Of a stretch of DNA of 64,000 nucleotides, positions 24,863 to 33,524 are shown in pieces. This stretch comes from Streptomyces sp. B21-105 (lineage in GTDB: Bacteria; Actinomycetota; Actinomycetes; Streptomycetales; Streptomycetaceae), in contig NZ_JARUMJ010000001.1 of assembly GCF_036898465.1 (NCBI RefSeq), positions 4,340,001-4,404,000 of the forward strand, given 5' to 3'. The notes beneath the pieces are model-generated. The model saw only the letters and a list, made by a program, of their open reading frames with translations. It was not told the origin of the DNA and searched no databases. Position 1 is the stretch's first letter; every line of letters begins with the position of its first letter. The position numbers were made by a program, and so were the translations under genes.

Positions 24863-25537
24863 TTATGCGGTTACGTTTCCTGGTCGGCCGTCGCTGATGT
24901 CAGGGGTCCCGGCGAGTTGCGGCAGTCCCGCCGTCAGCACGTCGAACGCACGCTCCGCCGCGGCCACCGCGTCACCCCGTACGTCCTCCAGCCGCTCGCC
25001 CGCCGCGACCCGCCGCCAGGTGTCCTCGGCGAGGATCCGTCGGACGGCGATGATCTGGCCGGCTGCCAGCCGGGCGTCGAGGGCGGTGGGCAGGTCGTCC
25101 GCGAGGGCCTCGGCGAGGGCGGCCTCGGAACGCTCCAGATAGCCGTGCAGCCGCGCGACCAGGGAGGGGGTGCCGTAGAGGAGGTCGTAGAAGGCCCGCA
25201 CCTGCGGGTGGTCGTTGAGGCCGGTGACCGGGTCCTCGGCGGCCAGCCCGTCGAGGAAGTTCCGGCGCAGCGCGGGCAGCGGCGCGACACCCTCGGCGCG
25301 GGCGGCGGCGACGACACGCGCCGCCTCCCGCTCGTGGTCGGCGATCCGGTGCAGGACCAGATCCTCCTTGGCCGGGAAGTACCGGAACAGGGTCGGCTTG
25401 GAGATCTCGGCCGCGGCGGCCACCTCGGCGACGGACACCGCGTCGAAACCGCGCTCGAGGAAGAGCCGGACGGCGACCTCCGACACGGCCCTGTACATCC
25501 GCTGCCTCTTGCGCTCACGCAGCCCGGTCGCACTCAT
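24863..25537 (-). CDS. TetR family regulator upstream of HelR-like gene
   Basis: 224 aa from ATG 25537. Residues 8-54 form the helix-turn-helix (RKRQRMYRAVSEVAVRLFLE, then VAEVAAAAEISKPTLFRYFP). The rest is a ligand-binding domain of the multidrug-regulator type, with a RRNFLDGLAAEDPV helix. It lies directly upstream of, and in line with, the HelR-like ATPase (40 bp). A palindrome in that gap suggests it controls the ATPase gene. Confidence 0.9.
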   Translation of the reverse strand: MSATGLRERKRQRMYRAVSEVAVRLFLERGFDAVSVAEVAAAAEISKPTLFRYFPAKEDLVLHRIADHEREAARVVAAARAEGVAPLPALRRNFLDGLAAEDPVTGLNDHPQVRAFYDLLYGTPSLVARLHGYLERSEAALAEALADDLPTALDARLAAGQIIAVRRILAEDTWRRVAAGERLEDVRGDAVAAAERAFDVLTAGLPQLAGTPDISDGRPGNVTA

Positions 25538-25689
25538 GGAAGGAGCCTACGGGCCCGGTCGCCGCCCGGTACGGGCCGCCGGGCCACGCCGCCGAGGCCG
25601 TGTGCCGGCCCAGACCGCACGCCGGCCCAGTCCGTGACGCCGGCCGAAGCTGTGGCGCCTGCGCAGGACCGCCGGGAAGCGCCGAGCGG

Positions 25690-26772
25690 TCAGCCCGCGG
25701 AACCAGAACCGGAACCAACTGTTCCGCCGGTCCGTGCGCTGCTCGTCCCGCTCCTCCCGGGCCTCCCCGTCCCGCCGGTCCCGCCGTTCCTTGCGCCGGG
25801 CACGGAGTTCGCCTCCAGTGGGCGCGCGGCCCGCCAGTAGGTCTCGAAGAGCTCCCGGCGGCGGTCGATGACCTCCCGCGCCCGCGGCCCGTCGTCCCAG
25901 TGCCAGCGCGTCAGCAGCGAGTCGTACCCGAGCAGGTCGAGCAGCTTGTCGTCGCCGTCCGGGCCCGTGCCCTGCGTCGCCGGGAGCGGGCCGTACTCGT
26001 CGGGCCGCAGCTCGATCTTGTCGTAGATGCCCTCGAAGACCTGGTCGCGGTTGACGAAGTACAGCTTGAGCACCGGCGACATGTGCAGCACCCGGAACTC
26101 GACCGTCAGGGTGCCCTGGCCGTGGTGCTGCATCCGGCCGATCATTCCCTTCAGGTCCGACTCGTAGCCCTTGATCTTGCTCACCAGGTGCGCCCGGAAC
26201 CCGGGGGAGTCCGCGGCCCTGCCGTCCGCACGGACCAGGCCGGGCACGTCGATCTCCTGGGTGAAGTCCGGGACCAGCACCCGGACGGTTACGGAGCGCC
26301 GGGGGTTGGGCGGCAGGCTGCCCAACAGCTGTTTCAGCGGGACCGCCAGGGTCTCGCCGGTGAAGGCCAGCGCGGCGAGGTGCACGTCCTCCACCCGGGA
26401 CAGTGCGTCCCGGAACTCGCCCGCCAGCCCGTTCGGGGTGACCTCCGCGCCCGCCCGCGGACGCTGGACGGCGCTCAGCTCGGCGACCTGCTCGCTCAGG
26501 ACGCCGATGGTGTCCCGCAGGCTCCCGGTGGCCTCACGCTGGGCGTCGTGCGCCGCGTTCAGCCGGTTCACCTGGCTGTAGAGCAGATAGCCGACGAGGC
26601 TCAGCAACGCCCCGCCGATGTAGATGTTGCCCTGCAGTGCGTCGCCCACGGGCCTCACGAACTGGGCCAGCAGACTGAGCCCGGAGACGGCCAGCAGCAG
26701 CACCATGGACAGCGCGCTCTCGACCTGCGCCCAGCGCGCCGCCATCCTGCTTCTCAGCGATGTCTCCGCCAC
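25690..26772 (-). CDS. Two-span membrane protein carrying the GntR-linked effector domain
   Basis: 360 aa from GTG 26772, with AGGGGGA six nucleotides upstream. TM1 is about residues 18-38 (ALSMVLLLAVSGLSLLAQFV) and TM2 about 47-66. Residues 66-100 are a coiled coil. Residues 105-325 are a cytoplasmic domain shared with the two GntR proteins 2-4 kb upstream: compare FRVLHMSPVLKLYFVN here with FRALPFTPPVKLYLLN there, plus RVLVPD/RVLLPS and a final Trp-containing helix. The tail (330-360) is Gly/Thr/Ser low complexity. Family not recognised. The frame upstream of 26772 lacks a ribosome site. Confidence 0.65.
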   Translation of the reverse strand: MAETSLRSRMAARWAQVESALSMVLLLAVSGLSLLAQFVRPVGDALQGNIYIGGALLSLVGYLLYSQVNRLNAAHDAQREATGSLRDTIGVLSEQVAELSAVQRPRAGAEVTPNGLAGEFRDALSRVEDVHLAALAFTGETLAVPLKQLLGSLPPNPRRSVTVRVLVPDFTQEIDVPGLVRADGRAADSPGFRAHLVSKIKGYESDLKGMIGRMQHHGQGTLTVEFRVLHMSPVLKLYFVNRDQVFEGIYDKIELRPDEYGPLPATQGTGPDGDDKLLDLLGYDSLLTRWHWDDGPRAREVIDRRRELFETYWRAARPLEANSVPGARNGGTGGTGRPGRSGTSSARTGGTVGSGSGSAG

Positions 26773-26857
26773 CAAATCCCCCTGCCGGCGCGCCACTTCG
26801 GAACGAGCCTGCCCATAGTGCCTGGTGGTGGGCGGGGTCAGGAAGGGGACATCGGCA

Positions 26858-27622
26858 TCACGGGTGACGACTTTCCCGGCCGCCTCCCGCACCGGCCGCC
26901 TCCAGCAGCGGGCCGTACGCGTCGAGCACGATCTTCGCCCCCGCGTCCCGCAGCCGCAGCCGCTTCTCGGCGTTGCGGCCGTACCCGACGAACGGAACGC
27001 CGGCCCGCTCCGCGGCCAGGACGTCCGCGGCCGTGTCCCCGATCATCACCGCCGCCTCCGGTTCGAGGCGGAGGTCGCGCAAGGCGCGCTCGACGACGTC
27101 GGGATCCGGTTTCATGAGGTCGGGGTCGGCGGACCGGCCGTGGACGGCGGCGAAGTACGGGCGCAGTCCGTACGCCCGCAGGTAGCGCTCGGCCGCGCGG
27201 GGCGCGTTGTTGGTGACGACGGCCAGCCGCACCCCGCGCCCCGCCAGCCACCGTACGAAGGCGGCCGCGTCCGAGGTGGGCCACGCGACGCGGGCCGCGG
27301 CGCACTCCCCCAGGCTCACCGCCTCGTCGAGGCGCGCCACCAGGTCCCCGAGGTCCCTGCGGTGCCGGGCGCGGTGCGCGGCGCGCAGCACCACGTGCGG
27401 GTCCTTGTCGGTGCGCTCCGCGTCGGAGAGGACGTCCAGGGCGCCGGAGGACTCGAGCATCCGCCTGAGCTCGTCGGCCACGACCGTCGAGGTGCCGCTC
27501 GGGAACAACCGGCACAGCGGGCCGTCGAAGTCGAACAGGACGGCGCCCGGGCCGCCCGACTCACCCGCGCTGCCGGCCAGGAGTTCCCACGCTTCCTGGA
27601 CATCGCCGAGATCAGCCGTCAT
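26858..27622 (-). CDS. HAD superfamily hydrolase (HAD-1)
   Basis: 254 aa from ATG 27622. HAD motifs: I, FDFDGPLCRLFP (nucleophile Asp near residue 31); II, VVTNNAP; III, MKPDPDVVERAL; IV, VMIGDTAADVLAA. The alpha-helical cap between motifs I and II is that of phosphoglycolate-phosphatase-like HADs. Gly-Pro-Leu/Ile-Cys-Arg-Leu-Phe after motif I is shared with the second HAD at 28111, marking the two as paralogues. Substrate unknown. It lies 86 bp upstream of the membrane protein gene and is probably in one operon with it. Confidence 0.88.
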   Translation of the reverse strand: MTADLGDVQEAWELLAGSAGESGGPGAVLFDFDGPLCRLFPSGTSTVVADELRRMLESSGALDVLSDAERTDKDPHVVLRAAHRARHRRDLGDLVARLDEAVSLGECAAARVAWPTSDAAAFVRWLAGRGVRLAVVTNNAPRAAERYLRAYGLRPYFAAVHGRSADPDLMKPDPDVVERALRDLRLEPEAAVMIGDTAADVLAAERAGVPFVGYGRNAEKRLRLRDAGAKIVLDAYGPLLEAAGAGGGRESRHP

Positions 27623-27628
27623 GCCGCT

Positions 27629-27685
27629 CCATCCGGGTCCATCCGGGTCCATCCGGGTCCATCCGGTCCATCCGGTCCATCCGCT
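27629..27685. repeat. CCATCCGGGT decamer repeats upstream of HAD-1
   Basis: Three CCATCCGGGT units followed by two or three CCATCCGGT variants lie within 65 bp of the HAD-1 start codon. Read on the minus strand each unit gives GGATGG, so the leader holds several spurious ATGs. Confidence 0.85.
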
Positions 27686-27766
27686 CCACCGTTCGCACCC
27701 GGCGCCTCCGCTCGGCACGTCCGGGCGCCGGGCGCCGTCGGGCCGGCCTCGGTAACGGCAGCACGG

Positions 27767-27935
27767 CTATGAGGCCAGCCATTCCCAGATCGAATCGAAC
27801 CAGTCCTGCCAGCTGTTCACGAAGACCGAACCCGGTGAATCAAAGTTCGCGTCCTTGACGTGGCCGGTGAGCGCGGCCCCCAGCCCCAACACGTCCAGCG
27901 CGTCGATCCCCACCCCGGAGTCCAGGGTGATCCGG
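27767..27935 (-). pseudogene. Relic: C-terminal end of a further GntR-linked effector domain
   Basis: The last ~55 codons of a frame ending at 27767 read IDALDVLGLGAALTG then NSWQDWFDSIWEWLAS. This aligns with the ends of the two GntR proteins (MYDVLGTGSLLF and SQKWFDALWETI). Upstream of about 27935 the similarity stops and the sequence changes character. It is best read as the remaining 3' end of another paralogue, lying between the two HAD genes. Confidence 0.6.
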
Positions 27936-28120
27936 CGTTCCTGTTGACGGCGGCGTCCCGGGAAGTTCTCGGCCTGGCGCTGGGGACTCCGGCGCAGGCG
28001 AGACTCGGCCCGGCGGGCGTCGTTCTCCTGCTCATGCTCGGGGTGGGCCTGCGGGCACGTCACAGCGGTCTGGCCGTCACGGCCGCCGTCGCGCTCGTGG
28101 TGCTCGCCAGTCAGGCCTGA
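27936..28120 (+). pseudogene. Hydrophobic fragment on the opposite strand
   Basis: A plus-strand frame ending at TGA 28120 reads REVLGLALGTPAQARLGPAG then VVLLLMLGVGLRARHSG and a second span. It looks like the C-terminal half of a small two-span membrane protein with no start of its own. It overlaps the end of HAD-2 by 10 bp and abuts the GntR relic, suggesting a rearrangement junction near 27935. Product not recognised. Confidence 0.35.
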
Positions 28121-28845
28121 CCCCGGGCCACCCGCAGCACGGTCTCCAGCGAGTTCACCGTCAGCGATGCGCCTTCACGTCGCAACGCCTTCTCCTTGCG
28201 TTCATCGCGGGCGTAGCCCAGAAAGGGGACGCCGGCCTCGCGGGCGGCCCGGAAGTCGGAGGGGGCGTCGCCGATCACCAGGGCCGAGCCGGGGTCGCAG
28301 TCCATGGCGCGCAGGGCGCGGTTCAGGAGTTGCGGATGCGGCTTGAGGTGGCGCAGCCCCGGTGTGCGGCCGTAGACGTGCGGCGCGAAGCAGGAGGTGA
28401 GCCCGCGGCCGGCCATATACGCGGTGACCGTCCGGGGGGAGTTGTTCGTGGTGACCGCCTGTCCCATGCCCAGGGCCGTGAGGGTGCGTATCAGCGGGTC
28501 GGCGTAGGCCGTGGGCATCGCCGTGGCCACGGCCCTCAGTTCCTCCTGGGTGAGGCGTTCCTCCAGCTCCGCGAGCAGGTCGCTGTCCGGGTGCCGACGG
28601 CTCACGGCGTGCAGGACGACCTGCGGGTCGGACGACCCCCGCTCCGGCCCGGTCAGCAGGTCGCGCCGACCCCGGGATTCGAGCCACTTCACCAGACCGC
28701 CGGACACGTGCTCCGCCGAGTGGCCGGCGAACAGCCGGCAGATCGGGCCGTCGAAGTCCCACAGGACGACCCGCGCGCGGGTGATCAGCTCCCGCAGATC
28801 CGCCAGGTCCTGTACCTCGTTCACGCTCTTGTGCTCGGATGCCAT
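28111..28845 (-). CDS. HAD superfamily hydrolase (HAD-2)
   Basis: 244 aa from ATG 28845. HAD motifs: I, WDFDGPICRLFAGH; II, AVTTNNSPRTV; III, HLKPHPQLLNRAL; IV, VIGDAPSDFRAARE. It is a paralogue of HAD-1, with the same DFDGP-hydrophobic-CRLF signature and a related end (GVPFLGYARDERKEKALR). It starts 37 bp after the stop of the GntR gene on the same strand. Likely a phosphatase acting on a small phosphorylated metabolite. Co-expression with the GntR gene suggests it makes or removes the regulator's ligand (inference). Confidence 0.88.
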   Translation of the reverse strand: MASEHKSVNEVQDLADLRELITRARVVLWDFDGPICRLFAGHSAEHVSGGLVKWLESRGRRDLLTGPERGSSDPQVVLHAVSRRHPDSDLLAELEERLTQEELRAVATAMPTAYADPLIRTLTALGMGQAVTTNNSPRTVTAYMAGRGLTSCFAPHVYGRTPGLRHLKPHPQLLNRALRAMDCDPGSALVIGDAPSDFRAAREAGVPFLGYARDERKEKALRREGASLTVNSLETVLRVARGQA

Positions 28846-28882
28846 CTGTCAGCCCGCCCGGTCCGCTTCGCGTCGGAAGTCG

Positions 28883-29755
28883 CTAGGAAAGTGTCAGGTC
28901 CGTCGTGATGGTTTCCCAGAGGGCGTCGAACCACTTCTGGGATTCCGCCACGAACGCGGCGTCACGCCGGCCGGCCTCCTTCTCGAAGGAGAACAGCAGG
29001 GACCCGGTGCCGAGGACGTCGTACATGTCGAGGGTGCCGCTGTCGGTGAACTCCTCCCGCCGGGTGACCATGTAGTACGCGACCAGCGCCTCCCGGTCGT
29101 TGAGGAGGTACAGCTTCACCGGCGGGGTGAACGGCAGCGCGCGGAAGACGATGCTGACGTCGATGCCGTGCGAGCGCAGAGACTGAAGGTTGTGGCGCAG
29201 GACGTGCCCCTGGGCGTTGCGCATCGAGAGCCAGCGCTGGTGGACGGGGTCCGCGTCGCCCGGGCCCTCGACCGCGACCGGGAAGGCCAGGTTGATGTCG
29301 CGGGACGGCAGCAGGACGCGGACGTCGATCCGGGCGGGCTTCAGCTGCCCGCTGTAGATCAGCCGGAGGGGCTCGCCCATAGCGATCATGAGGCTCTCGG
29401 CGGTGAGACAGGCCGCGTCGATGCGCACGTGCGAGGCGGCGAAGGCCTCGGTCAGCCGCGGCGCCAGCCCGACCATCGTGGGCTGCGGCTCATCGTCGCC
29501 CCGCCCCGGCAGCTCGGCGATCCGGGGCGGGCTGCCCTTGCTCACGTTGGTGAGCAGCCCGTCGTCCTGCAGTAACCGCAGTGCCTGGCGGACGGCGCCA
29601 CGCTCCACGCCGAACTCATCGGCGAGTTCCGCCTGGGTGGGCAGCCGGTCGCCGGCCTTGAGATCGCCGACCCGGATGCGTTCGCGCAGGACATCGGCGA
29701 TCTCCTGGAACGGAATCCGTCTGCTGCCGAACACGGTCCTGTTCTCCTCGGTCAC
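28883..29755 (-). CDS. GntR-type regulator with unfamiliar effector domain (copy 2)
   Basis: 290 aa from ATG 29755. Residues 14-77 are a GntR winged helix (IPFQEIADVLRERIRVGDLK, then LPTQAELADEFGVERGAVRQ). Residues 105-290 are neither a UTRA nor an FCD domain. The landmarks are HVRIDAACLTAESL, RIDVRVLLPSRDINLAFPV, VFRALPFTPPVKLYLLND and a C-terminal WFDALWETI. The same domain recurs in the GntR gene next door and, membrane-tethered, at 25690. It may bind the substrate or product of the adjacent HAD enzyme. It lies 51 bp downstream of copy 1. Confidence 0.85.
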   Translation of the reverse strand: MTEENRTVFGSRRIPFQEIADVLRERIRVGDLKAGDRLPTQAELADEFGVERGAVRQALRLLQDDGLLTNVSKGSPPRIAELPGRGDDEPQPTMVGLAPRLTEAFAASHVRIDAACLTAESLMIAMGEPLRLIYSGQLKPARIDVRVLLPSRDINLAFPVAVEGPGDADPVHQRWLSMRNAQGHVLRHNLQSLRSHGIDVSIVFRALPFTPPVKLYLLNDREALVAYYMVTRREEFTDSGTLDMYDVLGTGSLLFSFEKEAGRRDAAFVAESQKWFDALWETITTDLTLS

Positions 29756-29806
29756 AGGACAAACGGTACGGCTCCCGGCCCGCCACGGCGAGGCACATGC
29801 CAGGAG

Positions 29807-30706
29807 CTATTGCATCAGGGTCAGATCCGAACTGATCGTCTCCCACAAGGAGTTGAACCACAGGTGGGACTGCTCGACGAAGGACGTGTCCCGCACCCCG
29901 GCGCCCGTCTCGAAGCCGAACAGCATCGACTGGGAGCCCTGGGCGTCGTAGATCTCCAGCTGCCCGTCCTCGGCGTCCCGTTCCTGCCGGCGGCTCAGGG
30001 TGTAGTACGCGAACAGCGCTTCCGTGCCGTTGAGGAGGTACAGCTTGACGGGCGGGGTGAAGGGCAGCGCGCGGAAGGTGACGTGCACGTCGATGCCGTG
30101 CGTGGAGCGCAGCATGCGCAGGTTGTGCCGCAGCACCTGTCCCTGGGCGTTGCGATGGGCGAGCCATGTGCGCTGCAGCTGCCCGGCGTCCGAGGCGTCC
30201 ACCGGCGTGGGGAAGGCGAGGTCGATGTCCCGGGACGGCAGCAGCACCCGGACGTCGATCTTCGCCGGCCGCAGTCGCCCCGCGTGAATCTGCCGCAGGG
30301 GCTCGCCGAGGGCGGCGGTGAGGCTGGTGGAGGTCAGGCAGAGGGCGTCGATCTCGACGTGCGCGGCGGCGAAGGCGGCGGCGACACGGGGGCCGAGGGC
30401 CACCGCCGTGGGCTGCGGGGGAAAGGTCGGACCGGAGGTCGGCGGGTCGCCGGTCTCCGACGCGACGGTCGCCGGGCTCCCCTTCGACACGTTGGTCAGC
30501 AGGTGCTCGCTCTGGAGGATCCGCAGGGCCTGCCGTACGGTGCCGCGCTCGACGCCGAACTCCTCGGCGAGCTTGGCCTGCGTGGGCATGCGCTGGCCCG
30601 CCCGGAGCACACCGGATCTGATCCGGGCGCGCAGCTCATCGGCCACCTGTTCGTGCGACCGAGGGGATCTCTGCCGGCCGTTGAGGACGGCGCTCTCCTG
30701 CTTCAC
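29807..30706 (-). CDS. GntR-type regulator with unfamiliar effector domain (copy 1)
   Basis: 299 aa from GTG 30706. Winged helix at residues 18-80 (SHEQVADELRARIRSGVLRA, then MPTQAKLAEEFGVERGTVRQ). The recognition segment is nearly identical to copy 2, so both probably bind the same site. The effector domain (about 112-299) matches copy 2 across its length, including RVLLPSRDIDLAFP and FRALPFTPPVKLYLLN, and ends LWETISSDLTLMQ. It is the first gene of the cluster, with a conserved upstream module (30717-30808) that suggests autoregulation. Confidence 0.85.
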   Translation of the reverse strand: MKQESAVLNGRQRSPRSHEQVADELRARIRSGVLRAGQRMPTQAKLAEEFGVERGTVRQALRILQSEHLLTNVSKGSPATVASETGDPPTSGPTFPPQPTAVALGPRVAAAFAAAHVEIDALCLTSTSLTAALGEPLRQIHAGRLRPAKIDVRVLLPSRDIDLAFPTPVDASDAGQLQRTWLAHRNAQGQVLRHNLRMLRSTHGIDVHVTFRALPFTPPVKLYLLNGTEALFAYYTLSRRQERDAEDGQLEIYDAQGSQSMLFGFETGAGVRDTSFVEQSHLWFNSLWETISSDLTLMQ

Positions 30707-30793
30707 ACCAGAACATTACAACTTTGCGCCAAGTCACGTCAGTTGTTCAACAGATGGTTCCAAGACACTTCCAAGTCGAGGCAACTAGGGCTA

Positions 30794-30808
30794 AGTTGGC
30801 AACCAACT
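30794..30808. promoter_or_regulatory. Palindromic AGTTGGCAACCAACT, candidate GntR operator
   Basis: Inverted half-sites AGTTGG and CCAACT around CAA, 87 bp upstream of the GntR copy 1 start and 8 bp before a 57-aa plus-strand frame. The same 15-mer (reverse complement) occurs at 34108, and TACAACTTT lies 77 bp before it here and 76 bp before it there. Extra half-sites (AGTTGTTCAAC at 30741, GGCAACT at 30780) are nearby. Confidence 0.7.
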
Positions 30809-30816
30809 AATCCAAC

Positions 30817-30990
30817 ATGGCTGTATTTCCAGCAGGTTGGTCGACCTCCCCTCCGGAGGGGAGCCGGGAGATCGACCAGGCGGTGAGCAACCCGGCGACA
30901 AGCGAACGGCACAGCCACAACCGAACAGCGGAACCACCGCACAGCCACAACTTCACATCGACAACCGAAGAAGCGACACCGAAGAAGTGA
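30817..30990 (+). CDS. Possible 57-aa protein divergent from GntR cluster
   Basis: ATG 30817 to TGA 30990. The translation begins MAVFPAGWSTSPPEGSREID and then has a duplicated HSHNRT/HSHNFT stretch from imperfect DNA repeats. There is no ribosome site, but the ATG is 8 bp after the operator-like palindrome, compatible with a leaderless mRNA. Base composition is lower in GC than neighbours. No family recognised; it may be non-coding. Confidence 0.35.
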   Translation: MAVFPAGWSTSPPEGSREIDQAVSNPATSERHSHNRTAEPPHSHNFTSTTEEATPKK

Positions 30991-31071
30991 CACCGAAGAA
31001 CGGCTACGGACGCACCACCACGGATGCACAGCCACGGATGCACAGTCAGCCGCCGTCGGCGAAGGGAGCTC

Positions 31072-32358
31072 TCAGAACATGTCCGGGCACCAAGGCCGTC
31101 CGGACGTACGCAGCAGGGCGTCGGCCCCCCGCGCGGCGCCCGCTCGTTCTTCGCGGAGCCGGCCCAGCGCCGCCAGCCGCCCCGCGGACTCGTCCCCCAG
31201 CCACAGCGTCGCCAGCTCACCGATGTCGAGCGTGAGGTCGGCGCTGCGGGTGGTCGGCGCGCAGGAAGCGCCGTCGGGGGTCGCGTCCAGCAGGAAGCGG
31301 CCGCCGGCCAGGCCGGCCCCGTCCACGACCTCCAGCACCAGCGAGCCCGCCGCGTCGTAGGTACGCGCCTCCAGGGCCCGTACGACGTCCAGGATCCGCA
31401 CCCACAGCCAGTCCGCCTGCGTGGTGACGGTCGCCGCGCGCGGGTCCGGCAGGTAGAGCGGCAGCAGGTCGCCCGGGGAGCGCCAGCCCGACTTCACCCG
31501 GGTGATCCAGTCGATGGAGCACAGGTAGTGCCACAGGGCGCGCTCCGCGGCCGGCGTCACCGCGATCAGCCACCGCACCGACGCCGTGTTCAGCGGCTGC
31601 TTGGCATCGCTCCACTTGTCGTCGGCCCGGTAGGCGACCATTCCCTCCACCTCGCCGTCCGGCGAGCGGTACACCGCGTAGTAGGGCTCGGTCCAGGGCT
31701 CACCGGTCGGGTTCGCCACCCCGGTCTGGATGTCCCACCACTTGTCGCTCCTGCTGACGGCGCCGGGCTGGGCGCGCCGCAGCCGCTCGTGCAGCCCCGG
31801 GCCCGCCTTGCGGACCTCGTCGCCGTCGACGAGGTCGATCCGGCCCTCCTCCGGCTGACCCGACCGGCGCGGGTCGAGACCGGCACGCGCCACGTCGATC
31901 GACCACGCGGTCGTCGTGGTGGCCGGCCCGAAGCCGTAGCGGCCGTAGATCCGGTACTCGGCCGCGATGAGCGTGGCCACGACGTCCCCGCGCTCCTTCG
32001 CGGCCGTGAGGTCGTCGGTCATCAGTCGGGTGAGGAGGCCGCGGCGGCGGTGCGTGGGCGAGACGGTGACGTTGGAGATCGCGTCGGCCGGGACGGCGGC
32101 GCCGCCGACGGCGGTGAGCTCCTGCGGGAAGGAGCGGAACGTGGCGACGCAGCGGCCCGCGTCGAAGGCGCCCGACGTGCGGGAACGGGATTCCGAGATG
32201 GCCGCTCGGCGTTCCGCCAACAGCTGTTCGGTGAGGACCGGTGGGATCAGGAAGCCCGTGTCCAGGGCCCGTATCCAGTCGGGGAGTTCGGAGTCGGTGA
32301 TCAGACGGGTGTCGACGGGGAGGCTGGCTCGGCTGGCTCGGCTGGCTCGGCTGGTCAT
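31072..32358 (-). CDS. Eis-like GNAT N-acetyltransferase
   Basis: 428 aa from ATG 32358. Three-part Eis layout: an N-terminal GNAT domain ([20 protein letters not shown] is the acetyl-CoA loop), [13 protein letters not shown] with the family's catalytic-region Tyr, a central second GNAT-like region (WWDIQTG, YYAVYRS), and a C-terminal sterol-carrier-like domain ending in Phe (RPWCPDMF), whose carboxylate serves as base in Eis enzymes. Eis proteins acetylate amines such as aminoglycosides or Lys side chains. Substrate here unknown. The N-terminus has an ASRASRAS repeat from 9-bp DNA repeats (32325-32355). Confidence 0.88.
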   Translation of the reverse strand: MTSRASRASRASLPVDTRLITDSELPDWIRALDTGFLIPPVLTEQLLAERRAAISESRSRTSGAFDAGRCVATFRSFPQELTAVGGAAVPADAISNVTVSPTHRRRGLLTRLMTDDLTAAKERGDVVATLIAAEYRIYGRYGFGPATTTTAWSIDVARAGLDPRRSGQPEEGRIDLVDGDEVRKAGPGLHERLRRAQPGAVSRSDKWWDIQTGVANPTGEPWTEPYYAVYRSPDGEVEGMVAYRADDKWSDAKQPLNTASVRWLIAVTPAAERALWHYLCSIDWITRVKSGWRSPGDLLPLYLPDPRAATVTTQADWLWVRILDVVRALEARTYDAAGSLVLEVVDGAGLAGGRFLLDATPDGASCAPTTRSADLTLDIGELATLWLGDESAGRLAALGRLREERAGAARGADALLRTSGRPWCPDMF

Positions 32359-32799
32359 GACATCACCGTAAGCAGCCGCGACCGGACACCGCGGGCATTT
32401 ATTCTCCGCCGCCCCACGACCACCTCCCCCGAGCCACCGACCTCCGGCCACCCGTCCCCCGAGACGCCGGGCCCCGGGCCGCCGAGCCCCGGGCCGCCGA
32501 GCCGCGGGCCGCCGAGCCGCGGGCCGCGGGCCGCGGGCACGAGCCCAGAACCACGAGCCAGGGGCGACGGGCCGCCGATCCGCGGGCCCCGGGCCGCGGG
32601 GCGCCGGCCTCGAGCCGTGGGCCAGGGGTGACGGGCCACGGGCCACGCGACCACCGGCCCCCGAATCACAGCCACGGGCCGCCGATCGCCGGGCCGCGGG
32701 GCTGCCGAGACATCGGCCACCGTCCCGCCTCCGGCAGCCTGGGCCACCCGGGCCGGCGAGGCCGGCGAGGCCCAGCGAGGCCCGTTGCTCGTGCCGGGC
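32359..32799. repeat. GC-rich low-complexity spacer between eis-like gene and rsiG
   Basis: About 440 bases, nearly all G and C, dominated by diverged CCGAGCCGCGGGCCG-type repeats (densest 32465-32560) and GGGCCACGGG variants. No gene is supported; frames are open only because stop codons are rare. Confidence 0.75.
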
Positions 32800-33366
32800 T
32801 CACACCAGCAGGTCCTCCACCTGCGCCTCCCCCTCCCGGTACCGCCTGGTGATCTCCGCGCCGGACTCGTCGGCCGTCCGCTGGAGGTGCTGACGGCGGC
32901 TGGAGACCTGCTGCTCGTAACGCACCAGCCGGGCCATCGCCTCGTGCAGCTCGAGGTCCGTGCGGGCGTCGAGGTCGGAGAGCTCGACGTCGGCCAGCAT
33001 GTCGGCGGCCAGCCGCCGGCCCTCCTCACTGTGCGGGGTGCCCAGGGTCACGTGACGTGCGGAGGAACGGTGCCGGGCCGGGCCGTCCGTGAGGATCTCC
33101 GGCAGCCGGTCCACCACGGACGCCGCCCCCGTCGGCGAGCGCCGGGCCAGCTCGGCGCGCAGAATGTCGATCCGGCCCTGCAACAGCCGTCGTACGTAAC
33201 TGAGGTCGGCCTCGTCGCGCTGGGCGTCCCGGCGCAGGGTGCGCAGCTCGGGCAGGCTCAGCCCGGCCAGCTCCTGCTCGGGCGGTTCGACGGGCAGCAC
33301 GGGGCTGTCGCTGCGCTGTGCGGGCGGCCGGTGTGTCGCCGACCGCTCGGTACTCGGTGTGCTCAT
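32800..33366 (-). CDS. rsiG: RsiG, c-di-GMP-binding anti-sigma factor for WhiG
   Basis: 188 aa from ATG 33366. RsiG sequesters the sporulation sigma factor WhiG when loaded with cyclic di-GMP. Its hallmark E(X)3S(X)2R(X)3Q(X)3D occurs twice, exactly: E52-S56-R59-Q63-D67 and E151-S155-R158-Q162-D166. Each lies in a predicted helix ([20 protein letters not shown] and [20 protein letters not shown]), forming the antiparallel coiled coil. Both copies are intact, so dinucleotide binding should be retained. whiG itself is not in the window. Confidence 0.93.
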   Translation of the reverse strand: MSTPSTERSATHRPPAQRSDSPVLPVEPPEQELAGLSLPELRTLRRDAQRDEADLSYVRRLLQGRIDILRAELARRSPTGAASVVDRLPEILTDGPARHRSSARHVTLGTPHSEEGRRLAADMLADVELSDLDARTDLELHEAMARLVRYEQQVSSRRQHLQRTADESGAEITRRYREGEAQVEDLLV

Positions 33367-33524
33367 GTGCCTCAACCGTCTCTCGACCGGCGTGTGGAAA
33401 GCATCGTGCCACCCCAAGTGGCCGCTTTGTGACCGAGTCCCCCCGAACGGCCCCAGACAGGTGCTTAAGGATAAAAAATGGGCCAGTCGTCGGTCCGCGC
33501 CCGCGACCCGGCATCATGGTCCGC

